DNA of 64,000 nucleotides from Solanum dulcamara (GCF_947179165.1 NC_077248.1:66527232-66591231), one strand, 5' to 3'. Shown: positions 10,688 through 22,283, counted from the stretch's first letter. Made by a program: numbers and translations. Notes: generated from the sequence alone by a model not told the origin.

Positions 10688-13600
10688 ATGTCGAGTACAA
10701 CAAAGTTTGATGTTGAAAAATTCAATGGGACTAATTTCTCATTGTGGAAAATGAAAATAAAAGCGATATTGCGAAAAGACAATTGCTTAGCTGCAATTGA
10801 AGGCAGGCCCGCAGACTTTGCTGATGACAGCAAGTGGAATGACATAGACAGCAACGCAGTTGCTGATCTACACTTGGCACTGGCTGATCAAGTGTTGTCT
10901 AGTGTAGCGGAAAAGCGGACGGCAAAGGAAATATGGGATACTCTTACAGGATTGTATGAGGCCAAGTCTTTGCATAATAAAATCTTCTTAAAAAGAAGAT
11001 TGTATACTCTTCGAATGGCAGAGTCCATGTCAGTTACTGAACATATCAATACTTTGAATACTCTGTTTTCGCAACTTACAACAATGGGTTGCAAAATAGA
11101 GGGTACTGAACGTGCGGAGCTTCTACTTCAAAGTCTGCCTGACTCGTATGATCAACTCATCATCAACCTGACGAACAATACAGACAGTCTAGTTTTCGAT
11201 GAAATTGCAGCTGCTGTCTTGGAAGAAGAAAATCGGCGCAAAAATAAGGAAGACAGACAAGCAAGTTCGCAACAAGCTGAAGCTTTGATGATTGTGAGAG
11301 GAAGACCAACGGAACGTGGCCCCAGTGGGAGTCACAATCATGGCAGATCTCAATCAAGAAGTAAAAAGAATATCAAGTGCTACAACTGTGGCAAGAAAGG
11401 GCACTTCAAGAAAGATTGTCGGTTCAAGAAGAAGAGTGAACACCCTGAGCCATCAAATGCTCAAGGGAATATTGCATGTACCTCGAATGATGGCGATATT
11501 TTATGCAGTGAGGCAATATCAAATAATGAAGGCAGAAAACGTTTTGCTGATGTCTGGATCATGGACACAGGAGCAACATGGCACATGACTTCCAGGAGAG
11601 AATGGTTTCATCAATATAATCCTATCTCAGGAGGGTCTGTGTTCATGGGAAACGATCATGCTTTGGATGTTATTAGTATTGGATCCATCAAAATAAAGAT
11701 GTATGATGGCACGGTTCGCACCATCCAGGAGGTACGACATGTAAAAGACTTGAAGAAGAATCTATTGTCTTTAGGACAACTAGATGATAATGGATGTTCG
11801 TATAAGACTCATGGTGGAGTCATGAGAATATCCAAAGGAGCGCTTGTAGTGATGAAAGCAGAAAAACTTGCTGCAAATCTATATGTGCTTAAAGGTGAAA
11901 CACACCAAGAAGAAGAAGCATCAACCGCCTCAGCAAGTTCATTTGAAGAATCAACGATGATGTGGCATCGTAAACTTGGCCATATGTCGGAACGAGGTTT
12001 GAAGATTCTTGCTGAGCAAAAACTTCTTCCAGAGCTCAAAAAGGTTTCACTACCTTTTTATGAGAATTGTGTTACCAGCAAGCAAAATAGACTGAAGTTT
12101 AGCAGTTCCTCTGCTAAAAGCAAGGAAATACTAGATCTGGTTCACTCTGATGTCTGGCAAGCACCGGTGGAGTCTCTAGGAGGAGCGAAATATTTCGTGT
12201 CATTCATCGATAATTACTCCAGGAGAAGTTGGGTGTATCCAATCAAGAGGAAGGCAGATGTTTTTCCAGTTTTCAAAGAGTTCAAAGCGCGGGTGGAACT
12301 TGAATCTGAGAAAAAGATCAAGTGTTTGAGGACAGATAATGGAGGAGAATACACTGGTGATGAATTTAATAACTTCTGTAAACAAGAAGGTATTAAACGG
12401 CAATTCACGGTGGCATATACTCCACAACAAAATGGAGTAGCAGAGCGGATGAACAGAACCTTGTTGGAACGGACAAGAGCTATGTTGGCAACTGCAGGGT
12501 TGGAAAAACCATTCTGGGCAGAAGCAGTCAAAACCGCTTGTTATGTGATCAATCGGTCACCATCAACCGCAATTGATCTGAAAACGCCAATGGAGATGTG
12601 GACAGGAAAACCAGCTGATTATTCTCGCTTACATATATTCGGAAGTCCTGCTTATGTTATGTACAACACCCAAGAAAAATCAAAGTTGGATCCAAAATCC
12701 AGGGAATGTATTTTCTTAGGGTATGCTGATGGAGTCAAGGGGTATCGCTTGTGGGATCCCACAACCCACAAGGTGGTAATCAGCAGGGATGTTGTATTTG
12801 TTGAAAACAAGATACAAGCAAAAGAAGGTAGCACTTCAAAAGAAAAATCAGAGACTACTACAGTTGAAGTTGAAGAATTAGAAGAAGTTCCAGTTTCTTC
12901 TGAAGCAGCACTAGAGCACGAAGAACAAGAGCAAGCTGAGATCGAAACTCCAAAAGTTCGACGGTCAACTAGGGAGAGAAGACAACCAGCTTGGCACTCA
13001 GATTATTCTATGGAGAGTAATATTGCATACTGTCTATTAACAGAAGATGGAGAGCCTTCAACCTTTCAAGAAGCTATAAAAGGCCAAGAATCATCTCTGT
13101 GGGTGGCAGCAATGCAAGAAGAAATGGAAGCTCTTCATAAAAATAAAATATGGGATCTTGTTCAATTACCACAAGGAAGGAAGGCCATTGGAAACAAATG
13201 GGTCTACAAGATCAAACGCAATGGTAATGATTAAGTGGAGAAGTATCGTGCAAGATTGGTGGTGAAAGGATTCGCTCAGAAAGAAGGTATAGACTTCAAT
13301 GAGATATTTTCTCCGATGGTTCGACTCACAACAATTCGAGTGGTCCTGGCGATGTGTGCTACATTTGACTTGTACTTGGAGCAGTTAGATGTCAAAACTG
13401 CATTTCTTCATGGAGAGCTTGAAGAAGAAATTTATATGCTCCAACCAGAAGGTTTTGAAGAACAGGAAAAAGAGAACTTGGTTTGCAGGTTGAACAAATC
13501 TCTATATGGTCTCAAACAGGCGCCGAGATGTTGGTATAAGAGATTTGATTCCTTCATTATAAGCCTTGGATACAACAGACATAGTTCAGATCCTTGTGTT

Positions 13601-14611
13601 TATTACAAGAGATTTGGTGATGAAGATTTTGTTATTTTGCTGTTGTATGTTGACGATATGTTGGTAGCAGGCCCCAACAAAGATCGTCTCACAAATTTAA
13701 AGGCACAGTTGGCTAGGGAATTTGAAATGAAGGACTTGGGACCAGCAAACAAGATTCTAGGGATGCAAATTCACCGAGACAGAAATAATAGGAAGATTTG
13801 GCTTTCTCAAAAGAACTACTTGAAGAAAATCTTGAGACGCTTCAAGATGCAAGACTGTAAGTCAATTTCTACCCCACTTCCTATTAATTTCAAGTTATCC
13901 TCAAGTATGAGTCCTAGAAATGAAGTAGAGAGGATGGAGATGTCTTGAGTACCGTATGCATCAGCAGTGGGAAGTTTAATGTTCGCCATGGTATGTACAA
14001 GACCTGACATTGCACAAGCAGTGGGAGTGGTTAGTCGATACATGGCTAATCCTGGAAGAGAGCATTGGAATACTGTTAAGAGGATCCTAAGATACATCAA
14101 GGGTACCTCAGATGTTACAATGTGTTATGGAGGATCTGACTTTACTGTTAAAGGTTATGTTGATTCAGATTATGCAGGTGATCTTGATAAAAGCAAGTCC
14201 ACCACAGGTTATGTGTTTACTCTTGCTGGAGGAGCTGTAATCTGGGTTTCAAAACTGCAATCTATCGTGGCTACATCTACGACGGAAGCAGATTATGTAG
14301 CAGCTACACAAGCTAGCAAAGAGGCAATATGGATACAGATGTTACTGGAGGAGCTTGGGCACAAACAAAAGAAGGTTGCTCTGTTTTGTGACAGTCAAAG
14401 CGCTTTGCATCTTGCAAAGAATCCGGCATTTCATTCAAGAACAAAGCACATACGAGTTCAGTATCACTTTGTCCGTGAGAAGGTGGAAGAAGGCAGTGTG
14501 GACATTCAGAAAATTCACACGAATGATAACTTAGCAGATATGTTTACAAAGCCGATCAACAGTAATAAGTTCATATGGTGTCGATCTTCTATTGGCCTAG
14601 CAGAAACGTAA
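10688..14611 (+). pseudogene. Ty1/copia gag-pol polyprotein, one frame with two stops
   Basis: One reading frame of 1,307 codons runs from MSSTTKFDVEKFNG to a TAA at 14609. It has gag, a CCHC zinc knuckle (CYNCGKKGHFKKDC, residues 231-244), the protease active site DTGA (293) and the GAG-pre-integrase HHCC region (from 427). Integrase D488, D550 and E586 follow with the typical 35-residue last spacing. RT has YVDD (987) and RNase H follows. Only two stops break it: TAA at 13232-13234 (codon 849, before RT) and TGA at 13946-13948 (codon 1087, between RT and RNase H). Both fit C-to-T changes of glutamine and arginine codons seen in relatives. Residue 458 is Tyr where a zinc-binding Cys of the HHCC finger is expected. 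An alternative start 15 bp upstream is possible. Without readthrough it can make gag, protease and integrase only. Confidence 0.95.
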
Positions 14612-14670
14612 CATTGCAGTAGTTGGGTAGAAAGGATGGTGTGAAGAGTTAATTGATTCTCAATTAAATC

Positions 14671-14684
14671 TTCAAGTGGGAGAA
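14671..14684 (+). other. Copia polypurine tract
   Basis: TTCAAGTGGGAGAA immediately precedes the 3' LTR. It serves as the plus-strand primer in LTR retroelements, and AAGTGGGAGA is the form usual in plant copia elements. Confidence 0.9.
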
Positions 14685-15161
14685 TGCAGAAGTCAAAAAA
14701 AAGAGGCAATGCAGAAGTCAAAAAAAGGGGCTGCCTGCCAGCACCCTTTTTTTGACATTGGTTGTTGAATGTATACAATTTGCTGCCAACAACTCTTACA
14801 CGTTTTTGAAAACGCGTATACGCGTTTTCATTCTCCTATAAATAGAGGGCCTCTTGCCCTCATTTAAATCATCCCAGAAAAGAGAGAGTAAGAATACAAA
14901 GAGAGTTTTACACCAAGATAAATATTGTAGTCTTGAGTGTCCTCTTTAGTAGTTGTTCCTTTTACAAGAGAGAAGTGTTAATTGTTGTTTTCTCCTTGTA
15001 TTTGAGAGCTGTGTACTCCATATTTTATAGTGAGATCCTTCTACCCCGTGGTTTTTCCCTTCTACATTTAGAGGGGTTTCCACGTAAAATTTTCGTGTCC
15101 AATTTATATTCATTATTTTCATCATATCAAACTTTAGTTGTGGTGCTTCCTCCCCCCAACA
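14685..15161 (+). repeat. Copia 3' LTR (477 bp)
   Basis: Nearly identical to the 5' LTR, with three substitutions and one base fewer in each of two paired homopolymers. It carries its own copy of the 22-bp palindrome (14808-14829) and TATA box, so it could drive transcription outward into the LINE. Confidence 0.97.
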
Positions 15162-15166
15162 GAAAG
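15162..15166 (+). repeat. Copia target-site duplication, right copy (GAAAG)
   Basis: Second copy of GAAAG. The interrupted LINE frame (KINLEKAFDKIEWSF on the minus strand) resumes directly at this point. Confidence 0.95.
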
Positions 15167-16805
15167 ACCATTCAATCTTGTCAAAAGCTTTTTCTAGGTT
15201 TATCTTCATTATCATGTTGCCTTTGTTTCCTTTCATTTTTTTAAAATGGTTAAAAATAGTAGTCGTCTCTTCTCATGGAAAATATCCCCAAAGGTGGTAT
15301 TTTTCCAAGTGGTAACTTCTGACGCTAGAGCTTTTAGAGCTTCTAGCAGTTTTTTTTCCATGCCTTTATAACTAATTTGCTAAAATCTGGATGGGAGGTC
15401 CACATGATTTCTAGCCTAAAAGGTTTGTTAGCTTTTATACCTTTCATTCTTACACATTGATAGTAATAGAGGGCAGTGATCTGAGTGTGTCCTAGGTAGG
15501 TGTTGTACTTGGGCGTTAGGATAGCCCAACAACCATTCATCATTTGCTAAAAACCAGTCTAGGCGTTCTAGAATTAGGGAGTTCTTATTTTTTATAACAT
15601 TTATTTAGTCACGTAAATCGACTACCGTTATAACCCATATCAATAAGTTCACAATAATTGACCATGTCCTAGAAATCCTTAGTACGGGCCTGGTTAATTG
15701 GATTCCCGCTTTTTTTTTCTGAGTTATTGAGTAGCTCATTGAAGTCACCTCCTATAAGCCAGTTTAGGAATTTAGCTCTAGGAATTTAACTCTACAACAA
15801 CGCTAGAATAATCAAGATATTCATTTAGTTTACCTTAATAATTGTATGGACTTCCTGATTAGTAGTAGCAATTTCATCCAGTTCCAGTATTGAATCGTCC
15901 CAAAGCACTACAATGCCACTAGAGCTCCCTATTGCTGGAACTTCTATCATCCTTGTGAAGGGAAAGTCTTCAAGGAGAGGCAGTAGTTCTATTCTAATGG
16001 AGTTAATGGGGATATGTAATGGAGTTAATGGAGTGGAGTTATTAGTGAGGATTTTTGTACTAGGAATATCAGCTATAAAAGGTTCTTCAGGTACTCCTTT
16101 AGATGGCCAATTTGGATGTGTTTCTAATTGGCTTATCAATTGGTACCTCAATACAAATCCTAGCATATCGACCTCTTAGAGCTGTAGAGGTGCACACGTC
16201 CGTTTTGACTAAAAGTTTCCGTCGCTTCGGACACCACAAAATTAGGGTACCAACGCTTAATGGAGAGATAATATCCATTAATGAATCAAGGCCCGTTCTG
16301 CAGGGCTTTAGCCATGTTTTCCTCCTTCATAAATTTGACTATGTAGTAGTCATGCCCAAGATCAATTAGGAGGATTTCTTCACTAGCTTTCCATAGAGTG
16401 GCTAATCTATTCTTGAGGTACTGCTGTGGAACTCTTCTCCCCAGTAGCTTAATAATGACCGAGTAGGCCCAAGGTTTATAAATTCTATCCTTGTCCTTGT
16501 TCGTTAGGTTACTAGTTTCTTATATGTCCTCTTGGTAATAGTACTCATAGGGCATACTTAGATTATCCGCATCTTTACAATTGTTTTGTTGGTAGGGAGT
16601 GGTCAGAGCCTCCTTGAATAAGATTTGTACTGGGGTCACAGGGGTGTCTTTGTATTGTCCTATGTCAATATCTATGTTGCTATCATCCGGTGGTTTTGGT
16701 GATTGTGTAACTTGGTTCATTGTTGAAGACAGAGGAGTGGAGTTAAAACCCTCTGGCTCCTTTGTGTTTGTTATTATCATATGAGGCAAGTGTTGTATAA
16801 ACACT
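15167..16805 (-). mobile_element. L1-type LINE, ORF1-like, endonuclease and RT start
   Basis: On the minus strand from right to left come a low-complexity ORF1-like stretch (16804-16520) and a DUF4283-like nucleic-acid-binding segment (16370-16190, GHDYYIVKFMKEENMAKALQ, with a TGA where Trp is usual). Next is the start of the APE-type endonuclease (near 15935, IGSSSGIVVLWDDSILELDE), endonuclease blocks GGDFNELLNN (near 15730) and THSDHCPLLLS (near 15470), and finally the RT start ending at 15167. Stops and shifts show a dead copy. Together with 8836-10008 it forms one LINE of about 2.8 kb split by copia. Confidence 0.87.
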
Positions 16806-16810
16806 TAAAC

Positions 16811-17243
16811 TATGGAAATATGACAAATAAATAGCGTGAATATTTTAGTGTGTGAGAGAGAGAGAGAGAGATATTTAATATGTTAATATCAAACAAGAGT
16901 AAATAGCTAAGATTTAAAAAGGATCTAAAATAACAAAACACTTGAATGAATATATACGAGGATATATTATTTGATTTTTTCAACACACATGTTTCACAAA
17001 ATAGGATTCACTAAAAATATGGAACAGAATTGAAAATTGTTGAGATAAGGGGTGACTCTTCTCCTTAGTCATCCTCCATCACAAAATTTCACAATTGTCT
17101 AGAAATAATTTTTAAAAAAATATTAATTTCAATAGGGATAAGATATGTGAACATCCACCCTCTGAAACTATTTGTGGAATTGCACTGGATATGTTTTTAT
17201 TGTTAGAGTTTCTTGTAGCCACATTAGTTTACTATAGTTAATT
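16811..17243. other. AT-rich spacer with (GA)n
   Basis: No gene is seen. A (GA)n tract lies at about 16850-16871. The rest is AT-rich and unassigned. Confidence 0.6.
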
Positions 17244-18163
17244 ATCACGACCTGAGTCTATACCCTAGTTAGGACACGATACTTGGAACCACGAATGGTC
17301 CCAAATTAACCTTTGGCATACATATCAAAGCATAATATAGAGAACTAATCGGAAGCTGAAACACATAACTGCATAAAGAAGTTAGAAATCCATGAGACTA
17401 CATTTTTAGTGTCTGAAATTAATAAAGCATCTACTAATTCAAATGAAACATAAGTTTATCAGGACATGACCCCCAACCATCATTACTTAGTAAAAGAACT
17501 AACTAAAACTACTCCATGAAGCCCCTGAATAAGGTGGGCTAGCCAACTGCTCACTGAGAACTCTTGCAATCTCACTTATCACGTGTTTGAGAACGAGCGT
17601 CAGAATCTATATCATAGTAGGATGTAGCACAGAGAAAGTATGTGTCAGTACATGGAGTGTACTGAGTATGTAAGTGAACACTAACATAATTATATTAAAT
17701 TAATAGCATACGTAGGAATAGTGAAATACAGTTTTCAAAAGCATATGCATAATACAAGAACTGAATAGTAAATAGTGGAGTCAAAAACAAGCATCATAAA
17801 AATCTCTTTTCAAATGCTCATAGATATGTAGTTGAGTTTGTCTCATAAACCTTGCAAATGCATATACATAAAAGAGTATGCTTAAATAGTCATAACGTAT
17901 GAAAACATATTGTAAGAAGGCATACTTAAAATGGACCATATAGACTTAAAATCATATATAAAAAAAAGAAGTAAAATTGGAGAGTTTCTTATAACCGACA
18001 TACATCATTTGAACTCATGACACCCAACTTATAATTTTAGTTGGATGGGCTGCCCTATACCTCACCAGAGTATAGAACCATATCTTATCATATGAGGATC
18101 CACTAGTTTGTGCCTCTCAGGGCCATAAGGTCATCCGACAAATCGATAAAATATAATCCTACG
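17244..18163 (-). mobile_element. Gypsy LTR fragment
   Basis: It begins TATCACGACC (a mutated TGTCACGACC terminus) and contains the GTCAGTACATGGAGTGTACTGAGTATGTAAGTGA block. Related blocks occur near 3957, 4540 and 22720 in the other LTRs. No primer-binding site is present next to it. It is cut at 18164 by a hAT end. Confidence 0.6.
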
Positions 18164-18645
18164 TAGGGGTGTCAATTGGGCTGAGTGGCCCAGTTTTTGG
18201 CCCTTTAAGACCGGCCCATTAAGGGCCCGACACGGGAGGGACCATACTGGGTACTGACCCACGCTAAAAAAATTTGGGCCGGTCCGATCTTTTTTTGGCC
18301 TAGACCGGTAAGACCGGCCCAGTAAGGGATCGGTATTCGACCCACCGGTCCACCGGCCCGGAGCGGCCTGATTCAAAATTATTATTTTTTTAATTTTTTT
18401 TTCAAAACAAGCCTTTTGGGCCACTTTTCAGAAATAGCAGTTGGGCCGAAAGATCATTTCTTAAAATTGGCCAAAAATGGCCTTTTTCTAAAAAAAAAAT
18501 TATTAATCAAAATTTTTTTCTATAAATACCTACAACATTTAATTATTTTTTCCCACCAACAATCATCTAATTCTCTTAATTTCTCAATTCTCTCTTAAAG
18601 TGATATCAGTCTGTTATTATTTTTTGCAATTAATAACATCAAGTG
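18164..18645 (+). mobile_element. hAT transposon 5' end, non-coding
   Basis: It starts TAGGGGTGTCAATTGGGC, a terminus typical of plant hAT elements. A GC-rich subterminal region full of GGCCC/GACCGG motifs follows (18190-18370), then AT-rich sequence and a TATA-like CTATAAATACC near 18523. This looks like the promoter end of a transposase gene. The element is cut by an LTR at 18646 and no transposase is seen. Confidence 0.6.
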
Positions 18646-20450
18646 TGTTATATCCCGCATTTTGGTATTTTCGGATAATTCGAGAAAAATCGCGGGAAGT
18701 TTAAAACAAGGCCATATTTTATTTTGTTTAGCACACAAGTTGGTTATGAATATTATTTATGAACATTAGTAGTGTGGAAATATTGGGAAAGGCTAAGGGC
18801 AAAAAAAAAATTGCAAAGTGGCCTATGGTAATATTGTGGAAGGCTGGGGATAAAACGGAAATTTCACAAAGTGTTCAAGAAAATTCATGTAAGAGGTGTA
18901 TGTGGGCCCCACTCTTTTATGACCATGTGATAGTATATATGAACCAAAGTGTACATGGCAAGGCAATTAAGCCATCTTTATTTGTTAAAGAAAGTTCTAG
19001 AAAAACAAAAATGGAGAAGGGGTCATTTGTCTATATTCATAATTGAGGGACTTATTTTCAAATAATGGATAAGTGATGGAAGATATTTATATATATGTGT
19101 GTCTTATGACTCATTAGAGTCATTCTTATCCCAAGAGAGTTCTAGAAAATTCAAGAGGAAGAAGAGAAGAGAAACTTGAAGCTAGAGAGAGAGAGCTCGG
19201 TTTTGGGGGAGAAAAAAAAAAGGTAAGTCTCCGATTTTTCTTCGTGAATTAATTATATAGGGTATACCAAGATGTTATGAAGGTATTGGTAACGTAAATT
19301 TATGGTTTGGAGCAGCCCAAAAACGTTACCAAACAGCCCCAAAGTTTTAGCCGCGCTAAGAGAGCTTTCGAGGCAAGTTTTGGAGAGTTTCGGAAAAGGT
19401 AAGGTCTCTCCTTTCAAATTGGAGTTTATGATGTTGTTATGAGGTGTATTATGTGTCCTAAATATGGCTGTAAGCAGAGAAAATGTATAAGGATGCATGA
19501 TGTTGGAAACTACTAAATTAAAGTCGTAGTAGCTAAATCGAAGTCGCGTAGTGTGTTGTCGTTGGGGCGCTGCGGGTGCAGCTGGTTGGGTTGTATGTTG
19601 CAGGCCTTTAAAGTGTTTTAAAAAGGGTGTGGTTGCTTCTGGTTTCAGCCACACGATCCCCCGTTTGGTATGGTTAAAGATTTTATGAAATAAAGGTTAA
19701 AAACTCTATTTTGGTATCGGAGTTTTATGCTAGTTGTTTGGAGCTTGTGTTGTGAAAAGTTGAGGTGATTTGATTGTATATATATACTGATGGTTGTTGT
19801 TTTTGATATGATTGTTGACATGGTGGCAGAGTTGAGATCTCGGGGATGGTGTATTTATAGGGGAGATGCTGCCGAAATTTCGGTAGATTAGAAATTAATT
19901 TGTTTGAAGGATTAAGACAAGTATATGGTGGTGAATCTAATGACTATGTCAACTCTCTTGAATGTAGAAAAACAAGTTGGACGCATAAGCGTAGCTAGTA
20001 AGGCGCGGCACAGGTATGTAAAGTTAACCGTTCCTTCTTTTGGCATGTCTTTGGCATAAGTATGTAAGGTTTACCCCTCTTTCTCTTGGCATGTTTTGAC
20101 ATAAGTATATAGAGCTACTCTTTCTTTTGGCATGATTTTTATGAAACAAGTATATGACATTTTATACAATTTCAAGTAAGTCTTATTCGTAGAGCCACTA
20201 GGATGGCCAATTTTCTTGAGTTTCCAAAGGATATTTTCTCGTGCTTAGATACGTGTATATGGTTCCAAAAGTTTTATTGTGATATAATCCATGGAAATTT
20301 TCTAAAGGTACTTGACATGACTCTTGTCCTGATTTTTGAATCATAGCTCACTCCGATTATTCTATGAGTCTTGAAAATTGATCCTATGTGCATATGTATA
20401 CGATTTGGCGCCTTATAAGATTGGTCCTACGACTCACTACTTGACCTCCA
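18646..20450 (+). mobile_element. Gypsy LTR, plus orientation, 3' part missing
   Basis: It starts TGTTATATCCCGC and continues through a stretch (20012-20240) that matches the first 230 bp of the window. It ends abruptly near 20450, where an inverted copy of the LTR start begins. A TATA-like TATTTATATATATG lies near 19084. A short (GA)n run is at 19183-19194. No coding sequence is seen. Confidence 0.7.
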
Positions 20451-20469
20451 ATTCCTTCCGGATTCTTAT

Positions 20470-20796
20470 GACCCCCTTCTCCATTTTTCTACAATTTTCT
20501 TTCAAAATAAAGATAACTTAATTGTCTTGCCAAGTACACTTTGGTTCCTTCAAGAACATTCTTGAATATTTTGCAAAATTCCCATTTTACCCCTAGCCTT
20601 CCACAATATTACCATAGGCCACTTAGCGAATTTTCCTTTTTGCCCTTTGCCTTTCCCAATATTTCCAAACTATTAATGTTCATAAATAATATTCATAACC
20701 AACTTGTATATAAAAAAAAATTAAAAGATGGTCATTCCCTTAACCTTACCACGGCTACCTTGAAATATCCAACCGTATAAAATACGGGATATAACA
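20470..20796 (-). mobile_element. Inverted 5' part of the same LTR family
   Basis: Read on the minus strand it begins TGTTATATCCCGTATTTT at 20796. It matches 18646-19030 over about 300 bp (for example CAAGTTGGTTATGAATATTA, GGCCTATGGTAATATTGTGG). A polypurine tract lies immediately upstream, so it is a 3' LTR start of a minus-strand element, truncated at about 20470. Confidence 0.75.
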
Positions 20797-20810
20797 TCCT
20801 CCCCCCTTTA
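20797..20810 (-). other. Gypsy polypurine tract
   Basis: The minus strand reads TAAAGGGGGGAGGA directly before the LTR start. A remnant of the usual polyprotein end (TTCGAGGACGAATATTC) precedes it, as in many plant gypsy elements. Confidence 0.8.
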
Positions 20811-22283
20811 GAATATTCGTCCTCGAATGTTAAACTGACCTTATGGGGTGTAATAATACTTCGGGAGGGTTCCTCTTATTGTTGTCCTTTTCTTCATGCT
20901 CATTCCTTATCCCACACTCCATTCTCCTTGTACTCGAACTCCTAGGTTTTACACGAGTCCTCATTCCACGTTATGGGTTTCCTATTTTGGTATTTGAGAG
21001 GATTGTGATCCCTCTTTGGCCTAATATAATATGGTCTCGCGCATTGTCGGTGATTTTTCTCGAGAGTTTCACCTACTCTCTTTATTTCCCAAATATCGTT
21101 CCACCAAAATTTTCAATCTTAACCTATAGTCAAATAATAGCAGTGTACATTGCAACAGTTGTACCCTTTATTCTTGCTGTCGCTCGATCTTCGGTATCCT
21201 TGTGTGATTAATGCCTTCCTTACCGTGACACCAGTTGCTGGAACTCACATGTCCACCGATACAATCGTACGTGGGACATCCTTCACATTCATATGTATAT
21301 GTATATATTTACCATCGACTAGTCCACAAAATACTTCCAAACGTTGTTCAAGCATATCCTTATTCCAGAGCTGTGATGCACTTTCTGTCTCTTCACCAGT
21401 CTAGTCTACCTCGCCTTACGCGGCCTCTTAAGGTTTCCAGCCATTCCATAAACTCTAGTTTTTCCTTAGATTACTCTAACCTCTCCTTTGTCTCTTACGT
21501 CTGGATATATAGAATTCTTGAATACTTCCCAGGGGGTCACCCATCCTAGTACTACTCTTGCCCAAGCACGCTTAACCTCGTAACTTTGATGGAATTGGGT
21601 GCATTAATGCCGATATAATCGCGTCCACTTCCTCGCATGACCTTTATTACATCATCGGGAGCGAGTCAAGGTCTTACAGGTTCTGAGACACTTTCGTAAC
21701 ACGTCCTTCTTTTACAATTATTGTTTTGTGCTTTTTGATTCTCGATCTTCCCCTTTCGCTTTCGTGCATGACTATCTTTTGTTCTTGACTCCCAGATTCC
21801 CGAGGGTAGTGATCGCATTTTCATCGCCATAACCTCTCTGAAACAACGCATCTCACTTATTGTTTATTTACTGTATTTCCTTTCCACGCTTCTTCATGTT
21901 AGACGTACCCAATCTGGCAGGATCTCCTTATCATGCCCACTATTCAAAATCTGTGCGTAGCAATATCAACAGTACTTCACAAACATATAGCTATATGACA
22001 CATTCTAGCCATCCAATATTTTCAGTTTCAGGTAGCAACGCAAATATATCCAGACTCACCTCTTTAACTCGCCATATCATCACTCACCTCCTTCAGTCGC
22101 GTATAAGGCTCATATAAGGAATCTATTTTCCTATGTCTTGGATCTATTGCATGATCTAGGACGGAAAGAAGGTCAACAATCCCTAGATGCCCCGCAGCCT
22201 CCTGTTTATAAATGTGGCCGGTTTCACATCCATAAACAGAACTCTACTGAACACGACTTTGCAGACAACCCTTAGACCGACCT
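20811..22283 (-). mobile_element. Internally deleted gypsy-type element without gag-pol
   Basis: About 1.5 kb lies between a polypurine tract (20797-20810) and a primer-binding site (22284-22295), both for the minus strand. No gag, protease, RT or integrase motif is visible in any frame. The part near 22150-22280 is a typical gypsy leader, with similarity to 3380-3480 (AGGAGGCT..., CAGTAGAGT). This is a non-autonomous or heavily deleted element. It contains a 5S rRNA-like sequence. Confidence 0.6.
21509..21626 (-). rRNA. 5S rRNA-derived sequence inside a retroelement
   Basis: The minus strand from 21626 begins GGACGCGATTATATCGGCAT. It keeps the plant 5S internal promoter: TTAAGCGTGCTTGGGC (box A region), AGAGTAGTACTAGGATG (intermediate element and start of box C) and GGGTGACCCCCTGGGAAGT. 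Divergence from the canonical gene is clear around positions 30-45 and in the last 15 bases, so it is a pseudogene or retroelement-borne copy rather than a member of a 5S array. No tandem copy is present. Cassandra-type TRIM elements carry such 5S sequence in their LTRs, and a TGTAAGACC at 21678 could be such an LTR start, but no matching second LTR is seen. Confidence 0.85.

Larger units (their letters stand above)
10014..15161 (+). mobile_element. Complete Ty1/copia LTR retrotransposon (5,148 bp)
   Basis: The order is 5' LTR 10014-10492, primer-binding site 10494-10507, leader, gag-pol 10688-14611, polypurine tract 14671-14684 and 3' LTR 14685-15161. GAAAG duplications flank it. The LTRs start TGCAGAAGTC and end CCCAACA. 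They differ at three bases plus two homopolymer lengths, so the insertion is recent. The protein order protease-integrase-RT-RNase H is that of Ty1/copia. Similarity of the gag start and the RT to tobacco Tnt1/Tto1-type elements suggests the Tork-like group, but I have not tested this. It is inserted in an L1 LINE. Confidence 0.97.

Noticed and set aside
14946..15236. Open minus-strand frame of 96 codons joining LINE RT residues to an unrelated tail
   Set aside because: It crosses the copia 3' LTR border at 15161. The first part is the LINE (KINLEKAFDKIEWSF) and the rest is antisense LTR, so it is an accidental fusion.
21509..21626. Functional 5S rRNA gene
   Set aside because: A single copy with a diverged 3' end and mid part, lying between LTR-element signals. 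Real plant 5S genes are in tandem arrays.
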